Below, one piece after another: positions 46,150-52,662 of a DNA stretch of 64,000 nucleotides. The translations under genes and the position numbers were made by a program. Source of the stretch: Bacteroidaceae bacterium (GTDB lineage: Bacteria > Bacteroidota > Bacteroidia > Bacteroidales > Bacteroidaceae); the NCBI GenBank assembly GCA_017442855.1, contig JAFSPM010000037.1, positions 62,001 to 126,000 on the forward strand, written 5' to 3'. The notes beneath the pieces are model-generated. The model did not search any database, was not told the DNA's origin, and worked only from the letters and a program-made list of their open reading frames with translations. How positions within the stretch are numbered: the first letter of the stretch is position 1; each line of letters starts with the position of its first letter.

Positions 46150-46223
46150 AGAAATTTGGTTAAATATTATTAATCCGATGCAAGGTTTCAGGATTTCCAC
46201 ATTTATAGGATAGGAAGAATAAC

Positions 46224-46231
46224 TAAATTTG
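46224..46231 (+). promoter_or_regulatory. -7 promoter element for lipoprotein copy 2
   Basis: TAAATTTG matches TAnnTTTG and lies 20 bases upstream of the start codon at 46252, so this gene can be expressed apart from the subtilase. Confidence 0.65.
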
Positions 46232-46251
46232 TAAAATAAAAACTTGGAACT

Positions 46252-46929
46252 ATGAAAGCAAAGACACTTTTTTTCTGTTTGATGCTTGCAATGATGGCAT
46301 CATGCAGTAGCTCAAAAGATGAGCCTGCTCCCCCAGAAGAAATTAATAATGGTGATTTACATTACTTATATAATGGCATATCTATTCCTTTGTGGTATGA
46401 TTTGACGAAATCCTCTGTATTGTTCCATGTTGACGACCAACAGGCAGTACTGAGCAAGATGGCAGCTTTGGGCATAGAAGTTGACGGAAGTATGGTACAG
46501 AATATAATTCTTGATGAAGAAGAAAAACTCTTCGACATTAAGACCGATGCTTTCTATGAGATGTATAACTACAGGGAAATACGTACTGTCAATGCTAATT
46601 ATGAGACATTGCTTCAGATACCAGAATTAATTTGTGCTTGTCCGTATGTTACTGATTTAGCGGGTGAGAGTATCCCAATGAGAAGCACGATATCTCTACT
46701 CATAGATGACTATCCTGGTCTTCAGCAAGCAGCAGAAGACTTGGGATTCATGATCGTTGCCAAATGGCACTGGGATTATCAATTTGAAACAAGACCTATA
46801 TGGATACTTTTGTGTGACAAGCATACTAAAGGAAACATTTATGAAATAACAGATGCGTTAATGAAACTGAAAATCACAGATGGAGAGACAAATGTATTTC
46901 GACGCTATGGAGCTTTTCCTGGTGCATAA
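46252..46929 (+). CDS. Lipoprotein resembling the subtilase N-terminal region (copy 2)
   Basis: The 225-residue lipoprotein (lipobox LAMMASC, then SSSKDEPAPPEEI) is a close paralogue of the product at 43370; both contain NYREIRTVNANYETL without change. Other shared blocks are LWYDLTKSSVLFHVDDQQAV and PIWILLCDKHTKGNIYEI. It also aligns by eye with the subtilase prodomain-like region. Unlike copy 1 it has its own promoter and follows a strong hairpin, so it may be regulated separately. The function is unknown; protease inhibition or chaperoning is inferred. Confidence 0.7.
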   Translation: MKAKTLFFCLMLAMMASCSSSKDEPAPPEEINNGDLHYLYNGISIPLWYDLTKSSVLFHVDDQQAVLSKMAALGIEVDGSMVQNIILDEEEKLFDIKTDAFYEMYNYREIRTVNANYETLLQIPELICACPYVTDLAGESIPMRSTISLLIDDYPGLQQAAEDLGFMIVAKWHWDYQFETRPIWILLCDKHTKGNIYEITDALMKLKITDGETNVFRRYGAFPGA

Positions 46930-47052
46930 AGCCATTCATTAACAAAATACCCATAGTCCGCTCTTTATCGGTTACTATGGAAATTGATCTGGTTTTGTAT
47001 TTTTATGCATGAATTTACCCTGAAATCAAAGGATTTTTCAGGGCATTTTGTT
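46930..47052. other. Intergenic stretch with a weak hairpin
   Basis: CCATAGT (46951-46957) pairs with ACTATGG (46974-46980), with CCG/CGG inside. This may end the lipoprotein transcript, though no T tract follows directly. No gene is seen here. Confidence 0.4.
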
Positions 47053-47140
47053 TAGTAGAAGCTGAAGGGTGGTTTACTTGGAGTAAACCGCCCTTTTACT
47101 TGGACTAATCGCCCTGCTTACTAGAAGCTGATTTCAGGCA
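47053..47140. repeat. 22-bp-periodic array, divergent copy 3
   Basis: Four units at 47053, 47075, 47097 and 47119 are each exactly 22 bases. They start TAGTAGAAGCT, TACTTGGAGTA, TACTTGGACTA and TACTAGAAGCT, small inverted repeats of 3-4 bp arms, followed by about 11 variable bases. A dyad AGGGTGGTTTACT/AGTAAACCGCCCT spans units one and two. The phase may continue through CGTAAACG (47141) and GCATATTTATGC (47163), which are also small dyads. Confidence 0.6.
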
Positions 47141-47208
47141 CGTAAACGCAAACTGTATATACGCATATTTATGCGTTTGTATTCCTATAAGAGTAGTATA
47201 GATCATAA

Positions 47209-47544
47209 TATAGTGCAAAAACACCTCACTCCTCACAGACTAAGGATAATTCGTTGAAATCCAAAAAGAAACAGTTGTGAGGAGTTGTCACAACTCCTCA
47301 CGCCTCATCACGCCTCATCACAGGGAATAGTAACCTAAGATCTGACATAATGCTCGTAAAAATAGGAATTCAGCATTTCATTAGGTAAATGTATTGCTGA
47401 TACGAACGGTTATATTGTCATATTTGTTGGTGTGAGAAGCTGTGAGGAGTGGTGAGGAGTGCTTTTGACTCCTCACGCTCAAAAGCATTTATGATACAGC
47501 TTGTTAGGGGGCTAATGTGAGGAGTGAGGAGTTTTTGCACTATA
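47209..47544. mobile_element. 336-bp MITE-like element with 29-bp terminal inverted repeats
   Basis: The left end at 47209-47237 starts TATAGTGCAAAAAC, and the right end at 47516-47544 is its reverse complement with a single mismatch in 29. The inner parts of both ends contain doubled CTCCTCAC-type words. Inside are a perfect 12-bp-arm palindrome GTGAGGAGTTGT-C-ACAACTCCTCAC (47277-47301) and a tandem CGCCTCATCA pair (47301-47320). No open reading frame of note is present, so any movement would need a helper enzyme. No target-site duplication was recognised. Confidence 0.68.
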
Positions 47545-47578
47545 GTTAATGCCTGCTATTCCTATGGCTATAGTTTGT

Positions 47579-47733
47579 TATCACCCGAGGGAAAGCTTGC
47601 TACCATTGGCGGCAGTATCTGCCACGGGTCGTCGTTATATCTCCCATACCCCTATAGGAGATACTGCGATGAGTGATAACAAATACTGGAACGGGTGATG
47701 GCAGATACTGCGACAACCCGTAGAAATGCCTCC
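47579..47733. repeat. 22-bp-periodic inverted array, copy 2 (opposite orientation to copy 1)
   Basis: Three 22-base units (47579, 47601, 47623) are followed by the centre CATACCCCTAT (47645-47655), then three more units (47656, 47678, 47700) of the opposite sense and a last core GAAATGCCTCC that abuts the helicase stop codon. Cores include GCAGTATCTGC, GGAGATACTGC and GCAGATACTGC. Reverse-complemented, the array aligns unit by unit with copy 1: the centre becomes ATAGGGGTATG, matching TTTGGGGATAT at the G run, and the outer cores GCAGATACTGC and GCAAGCTTTCC follow in the same order. Confidence 0.82.
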
Positions 47734-49155
47734 TTATAAAATCAGCTGTTCTTTGGGATAGTTTACCAAGTAAAGAGTGCCAGTGGCACGGGTGAAGGCA
47801 GTGTATAACCACTGGAAATAGTCGGGGGTTAACGAATCCTCTGGCATATAGCCTTGGTCAAGGAAAACATTCTTCCACTGACCTCCCTGCGCCTTATGGC
47901 AGGTAATGGCATAGGCATACTTTACTTGCAAGGCGTTATAATAGGCATCTTCCTTGAGTTTCTTCAAGCGTTCACTTTTTGGGGTAATATCGGCATAGTC
48001 CTTCAACACCTCGTTGAACAGGCGTTCATTTTCTTCTTTCGTTAGTGCAGGTGCCTCGCTGTGCAACGTGTCCATTAAGATGGTGGCTTCCACCTCTACA
48101 TCGGCATAATCTGGGAACAATAGGGATACATCGACAAATCGGAAACCATATAGCTGTCTTTCATTGTGAACCCTGCGTACCACTGCCATCTCACCATTTG
48201 CAATAAAATCAATCTGAGGATGATGCTGCGTCCAATAATAGCTGTTTTTTGCTACCATAAGGCGGTCACCTCCCTCCAGTTCGGATTCACGCCAAAGAAT
48301 TTTGGAACGGATACCCATATTATATATGTTAGCCCGCTTATTGGAGCGGCACACTACAATTGTTTCGTCTTCCCCATCATGCTGGTAGCACTCCTCTAAT
48401 TTATCTACCAATTCATTGCCAGGCAACAATTTAACGTCAGCAAAGCCTGTTATCTTAATTTTAGGCAACGAGTAACAATTACCCGAAGCAATCAACTGCC
48501 TCAACACTGTGGCATTCCATAAGATGCCAGACTCTTGCCCTTGGCGTACCACTTGTGTAAGTGTCTCCTCAAACACCTGAAGGCCATAGCCTCGTAATGC
48601 ATCGGCAAACAAAGCAGGACTAAGGTCCTCCCCAACTGGTGGCAACTGGGCTGTGTCACCCATTAGCATAAGGCGACAACCTTCTCCACTATAGACGAAA
48701 TGAATCAAGTCATCTAACAGGCACCCAGAGCCAAAAGCAGTTCCTGAGAGTCCTTGGTTGGATATCATCGAAGCTTCATCAACGATGAAGAGTGTGTGCT
48801 TAGACAAATTATCATTGAGCGAGAAGCTACCCATATCGGCAGTAATCGTCTTTTGACGATAAATCTTTCTATGAATTGTATATGCTGGATGACCTGCATA
48901 GGATGCAAACACTTTGGCAGCCCTGCCCGTTGGAGCCAACAACACACATTTCTGCTGGAGCTGGTCAAGGGTCTTTACCAATGCACTGAACAATGAAGTC
49001 TTTCCAGTTCCTGCATAACCCTTTAATAGGAATGCCGTTTCGTTTTTGGGCAAAAACAAAAAATCTGACAAACTTTTTAGCACTTTTTCCTGCTCAAGTG
49101 TTGGTTGATAAGGAAAATTTTCCTTAATTTGCTGCATCAAATGATTTTTTATCAT
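47734..49155 (-). CDS. RecD-like superfamily 1 DNA helicase
   Basis: The 473-residue protein is a compact SF1 helicase. Walker A is GYAGTGKTSLFSALV near residue 46, motif Ia region LLAPTGRAAKVFA, Walker B FIVDEASMIS, motif III LMLMGDTAQLPPVG, and the C-terminal motif V/VI block YAITCHKAQGGQWKNVFLDQ followed by LYTAFTRATGTLYLV. The order matches RecD/TraA-like helicases without the N-terminal extension of RecD2, so a free-standing role is likely rather than a RecBCD subunit; recB and recC are not in the window. Its stop codon directly touches 22-bp array copy 2, so the array lies in its 3' untranslated region. Confidence 0.88.
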   Translation of the reverse strand: MIKNHLMQQIKENFPYQPTLEQEKVLKSLSDFLFLPKNETAFLLKGYAGTGKTSLFSALVKTLDQLQQKCVLLAPTGRAAKVFASYAGHPAYTIHRKIYRQKTITADMGSFSLNDNLSKHTLFIVDEASMISNQGLSGTAFGSGCLLDDLIHFVYSGEGCRLMLMGDTAQLPPVGEDLSPALFADALRGYGLQVFEETLTQVVRQGQESGILWNATVLRQLIASGNCYSLPKIKITGFADVKLLPGNELVDKLEECYQHDGEDETIVVCRSNKRANIYNMGIRSKILWRESELEGGDRLMVAKNSYYWTQHHPQIDFIANGEMAVVRRVHNERQLYGFRFVDVSLLFPDYADVEVEATILMDTLHSEAPALTKEENERLFNEVLKDYADITPKSERLKKLKEDAYYNALQVKYAYAITCHKAQGGQWKNVFLDQGYMPEDSLTPDYFQWLYTAFTRATGTLYLVNYPKEQLIL

Positions 49156-49185
49156 CTTTTATGAATAAAAATTGTTTGCAATGCG

Positions 49186-49214
49186 CAAAATTAAAATAAT
49201 TTCTTGTAATTTTG
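49186..49214. promoter_or_regulatory. Divergent promoter pair (helicase and 49250 gene)
   Basis: The minus strand has TAATTTTG at 49186-49193 and the plus strand TAATTTTG at 49207-49214, 13 bp apart. The helicase leader would be about 25 bases and that of the plus gene about 30. Confidence 0.72.
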
Positions 49215-49249
49215 CAGAAAGGAAAATAATAACTAAAAAAAATAATAAC

Positions 49250-49936
49250 ATGAAGACAGTATTAAACATTGTTCTGGCTGCCATTGCAGTATTTCTGCTC
49301 TACATTTGCTACGAGAGTGTGATGGGGCCTGTCAGATTCGAAGAAGAAAAAGCGATTAGAGACAAAGCCGTTCAGGCTCGTTTGCTGGATATCCGTAAGG
49401 CGCAGGCTGAGTACAGCAATACGCACGATCGCCAGTACACGGACAACTTTGACTCTCTGATCTATTTCGTAAAGAACCAGAAACTCCCTCTCGTGTTTAA
49501 GAAGGGTGTTTTGAGCGATGCACAACTTGAAAACGGTCTGACAGAAGCAAAGGCAATGGCAATTATCAATAAAGCTAAGAAGACTGGTAAGTATGATGAA
49601 GTAAAGAAGAACGGTTTGGAAAACTTCTCTCGTGATACTACTTGGGTAGCTGTTATCGATACCATCTTCCCTAAGGGCTTCAATGCAGATTCTCTGCGCT
49701 ATGTGCCTTTCGGCAATGGCATACAGTTCCAGATGGACACGTTGACTCAGATTGCACGTTCTGGTGCTCCTATCTGTCTGTTGGAAGTGAAGACTCCTTA
49801 TGAAGCATATCTTGGCGACCTCGACAAGCAGGAAATCATCAACTTGAAAGACCAGCAGCAGCAGTTGAACAAGTATTGCGGTCTGAAGATTGGTGACCTG
49901 GAGACTGCAAACAACAATGCAGGTAACTGGGAGTAA
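49250..49936 (+). CDS. Hypothetical protein with one N-terminal membrane anchor
   Basis: The 228-residue protein starts with a membrane helix (VLNIVLAAIAVFLLYICYESV) and continues with a soluble, probably periplasmic, domain. A short helical segment (RDKAVQARLLDIRKAQAEYS) recalls pilin-like N-terminal helices of small secreted proteins, but I do not recognise the family. The start at 49250 is chosen because the -7 element at 49207 rules out the in-frame ATG at 49172. Its end overlaps the DUF3822 gene by 20 bases, and rsmD follows, so the three are one unit. Confidence 0.75.
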   Translation: MKTVLNIVLAAIAVFLLYICYESVMGPVRFEEEKAIRDKAVQARLLDIRKAQAEYSNTHDRQYTDNFDSLIYFVKNQKLPLVFKKGVLSDAQLENGLTEAKAMAIINKAKKTGKYDEVKKNGLENFSRDTTWVAVIDTIFPKGFNADSLRYVPFGNGIQFQMDTLTQIARSGAPICLLEVKTPYEAYLGDLDKQEIINLKDQQQQLNKYCGLKIGDLETANNNAGNWE

Positions 49937-50687
49937 TTCTAATCAGCACATATTATCCATCCGCTTTTCGGCGGATGGATTTTATTTTGCCCTTCTTAAC
50001 CCTAAAGCTAAGGAGAATAGTGAGTCGTCCACTCCTTTTATATATAAGGTGGATGAGTCACTTTCTTTTACAGCTAATCTCAAGCATGCCATCGACGAGC
50101 TGGAATGGTTAAGCTATAAGTACAAAGCAGTACATATAATTATCGCTACTCAACGCTTTACAATCGTTCCTTTGGATTTCTTTGAGGATGAACATGCTGA
50201 TACACTTTTCTACCACAATTTCCAAAGCATCGACAATGAAGTCGTGGAGTATAACATTCTTCAAAAGAACAACTCTGTAGTACTGTATGGCATAGATAAA
50301 GCATTGCTCACTATGCTCTACAACCTATTTCCGGAAGCCCAGGTAAAGGCACAGGCCACCTTGCTGATTGAACACCTTACGGACCTAAATTACCATGTGG
50401 AAAAGCGACAGATGCTATACCTTACCTCAAAGAGCAGCATTACCATTGCTGCTATGGAACGACATAACCTGCTCTTTTGCAATAGTTTTAACTGTACACA
50501 AGAGCCTGATCGTCTGTATTACATACTACATTGCTGGAAACAATTGGGTATGGATCAGCAGACTGACGAGCTTTTGTCGGCAGAAAACAATTCTGAAACT
50601 AATGAATTGAAGCAAGAATTAATTCGTTTTATTGCACATATTACCTCTATTACCCCCTATTTCGATTTAGAAACCACTGCATTATGA
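49917..50687 (+). CDS. DUF3822 protein
   Basis: The 256-residue protein begins MQVTGSNSNQHILSIRFSADGFYF and continues with an actin-like-fold pattern of DUF3822 (AIDELEWLSYKYKAVHIIIATQRFTIVPLDFFEDEHADTLFYHNF). The family is confined largely to Bacteroidetes and has no known role. It overlaps both neighbours (20 bases upstream, 4 bases with rsmD), suggesting translational coupling and a possible link to ribosomal RNA methylation or envelope function; the link is inference. Confidence 0.85.
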   Translation: MQVTGSNSNQHILSIRFSADGFYFALLNPKAKENSESSTPFIYKVDESLSFTANLKHAIDELEWLSYKYKAVHIIIATQRFTIVPLDFFEDEHADTLFYHNFQSIDNEVVEYNILQKNNSVVLYGIDKALLTMLYNLFPEAQVKAQATLLIEHLTDLNYHVEKRQMLYLTSKSSITIAAMERHNLLFCNSFNCTQEPDRLYYILHCWKQLGMDQQTDELLSAENNSETNELKQELIRFIAHITSITPYFDLETTAL

Positions 50688-51217
50688 GGGTTGTAAGCGG
50701 CATATACAAAGGCAGACGTTTTGATGTGCCTCACTCCTTCAAAGCACGTCCTACAACAGATTTTGCCAAAGAAAACCTGTTCAATGTTTTGAGTAATCTG
50801 GTTGACTTTGGAAGCCATGTGCAAGTACTTGATTTATTTGCAGGTACTGGCAGTATCAGTCTGGAATTTGTTTCTCGTGGGTGCAATCAAGTGGTATGCA
50901 TAGAGAAAGATAGAGACCATTATGCTTTTATATGCAAGGTACTTAAAGAATTGGGCGACACATCATGTCAACCTCTAAAAACAGATGTATTCAAGTTTAT
51001 CAGCCATTGCAGCCAACAGTTTGACATCATCTTTGCTGATCCTCCGTACGCATTACCCAACTTAGCTTCTTTACCCGACCTTATCATTGAAAACCGTCTG
51101 TTGAAAGAAAACGGAATCTTTATCTTGGAGCATGGTAGGGAGCACCAATTTGAGCAACATCCCAACTTCACCCAACATCGTTGTTATGGAGCTGTAAACT
51201 TTACTTTCTTCCAGTAA
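50684..51217 (+). CDS. rsmD: 16S rRNA (guanine966-N2)-methyltransferase RsmD
   Basis: The 177-residue methylase starts MRVVSGIYKGRRFDVPH, has the PTTDFAKENLFNVL block, the SAM motif VLDLFAGTGSISLEFVSRG, and the catalytic DPPY motif in IIFADPPYALP. These are the RsmD hallmarks. It ends 4 bases from the stop of the convergent cardiolipin synthase gene. Confidence 0.94.
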   Translation: MRVVSGIYKGRRFDVPHSFKARPTTDFAKENLFNVLSNLVDFGSHVQVLDLFAGTGSISLEFVSRGCNQVVCIEKDRDHYAFICKVLKELGDTSCQPLKTDVFKFISHCSQQFDIIFADPPYALPNLASLPDLIIENRLLKENGIFILEHGREHQFEQHPNFTQHRCYGAVNFTFFQ

Positions 51218-51221
51218 TCCG

Positions 51222-52661
51222 TCAAAGCAACGGCGACATCAAACGGACAAAGCTTTCCAGCACCTTATTCCTACGGGGACGTCTCTCCCATTGCTTCAAC
51301 GAGACCTGCTTGCACTCTTTTAGGTCTTTTAAAAAGATTTCTCTTGCTTCAATAGCCATCTGCTCATCATAAATGAAAGCATTTGCCTCAAAATTATGCT
51401 CAAAGCTACGAAAATCCATATTGGTAGATCCTATGGTAGTTAATTGATCATCACTAACCATGAGCTTGGAATGCAGGAAGCCCTTTTGATAGAAATAAAC
51501 CTTTACTCCAAACTTCAATACATCTGCCACATACGAACGCGAGCCCCAATGAGTCATCTTGGTATCAGACTTCTCAGGTATCATCAGTCGAACGTCCATC
51601 CCAGCCATAGCTGCCGTTTGCAGTGTATTGAGCATAGCCTCAGTAGGCAGAAAATAAGGTGTCTGAATATAGAAATATTTTTTTGCATTACTCATGGACT
51701 TCATCAATCCCATCACAATTCCATGTCCTGGTTCAATGGGCGAACTGGTAACAATCTGTATGATCGAAGTCCCCATATCACCTATCAACGGGAAATAGTG
51801 TGCCGACGTCAGCAATGTACCATCAGTGAAATACCAATCTAACAAGAAAGCGGTTTGCAATCCATGCACAGCCTTACCTTTTATCTTCAAATGGGTATCT
51901 CTCCAAATGCCCCATGACACACCATTCACATAGCGATCAGCTATATTCATACCTCCGATAAAACCAGTATGCCCATCTATGACAACAATCTTGCGATGAT
52001 TACGATAATTGGCCTTATTGGTGAACAGAGGAAATCTTACCTTCAAGAAGCTTCTTACCTCAATGCCAGCCTCCATCATGACATCAAAAAATGCATTAGG
52101 AGTCTGCCAACTCCCCACATCGTCATAGATCACACGTACAGCTACGCCCTGACGAGCCTTGGCAATTAACACATCACGAACTCTACCTCCTACCTCATCG
52201 TCCGCAAAGATATAGGATTGCAAGTGAATATGGTCTTGGGCTTGCTGCAATTCTTGCAGAAGGGATTCTATCCACACAGATCCATCAATAAATACTTCTG
52301 TTTTATTATTGGCATATGGAAATGCATGGTTAGAGCGTTGGAACAAAGATATCAATCCTTCATAACCTGTTGGTAAGACTGTGTCATTTTGCGAAAGATA
52401 TTCTTCTTCAGGACGTTTCAGCAGTTTACTGTAACTACGGCGACTGATTACCTGGTCACGTCTATGCGTTCTCCCAAAAAAGAAATAGAACACCAATCCT
52501 ATTATTGGAAGAAAGACCAGCACTAGTACCCAGGCAATAGTCTTAACAGGGTTACGATTCTCTAATACCACCACCCAGATGGTACTGACAATCACTGCTA
52601 AGTATATCAGATATACTGACCACGAAGCAATCAATCTAACTATTTCACTCCATTCAATCAT
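51222..52661 (-). CDS. cls: Cardiolipin synthase (phospholipase D type)
   Basis: The 479-residue enzyme joins two phosphatidylglycerols to cardiolipin at the inner membrane. Two N-terminal membrane helices (LIYLAVIVSTIWVVVLE and IAWVLVLVFLPIIGLVFYFFFG) precede two HKD motifs: HRKIVVIDGHTGFIGGMN and HSKLMVSDDQLTTIGSTNMD. The ATG at 52659-52661 (MIEWSEIV) is chosen; the frame stays open for 60 more codons upstream, but these lie in the glycine-rich end of the preceding gene and read as hydrophobic filler. It starts 1 base after the stop of the outer-membrane barrel gene. Confidence 0.94.
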   Translation of the reverse strand: MIEWSEIVRLIASWSVYLIYLAVIVSTIWVVVLENRNPVKTIAWVLVLVFLPIIGLVFYFFFGRTHRRDQVISRRSYSKLLKRPEEEYLSQNDTVLPTGYEGLISLFQRSNHAFPYANNKTEVFIDGSVWIESLLQELQQAQDHIHLQSYIFADDEVGGRVRDVLIAKARQGVAVRVIYDDVGSWQTPNAFFDVMMEAGIEVRSFLKVRFPLFTNKANYRNHRKIVVIDGHTGFIGGMNIADRYVNGVSWGIWRDTHLKIKGKAVHGLQTAFLLDWYFTDGTLLTSAHYFPLIGDMGTSIIQIVTSSPIEPGHGIVMGLMKSMSNAKKYFYIQTPYFLPTEAMLNTLQTAAMAGMDVRLMIPEKSDTKMTHWGSRSYVADVLKFGVKVYFYQKGFLHSKLMVSDDQLTTIGSTNMDFRSFEHNFEANAFIYDEQMAIEAREIFLKDLKECKQVSLKQWERRPRRNKVLESFVRLMSPLL

Positions 52662-52662
52662 T

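Noticed and set aside
41328..46929. Prophage or integrative element
   Set aside because: There is no integrase, no tRNA insertion, and no conjugation or phage structural gene; the locus looks like a chromosomal accessory operon.
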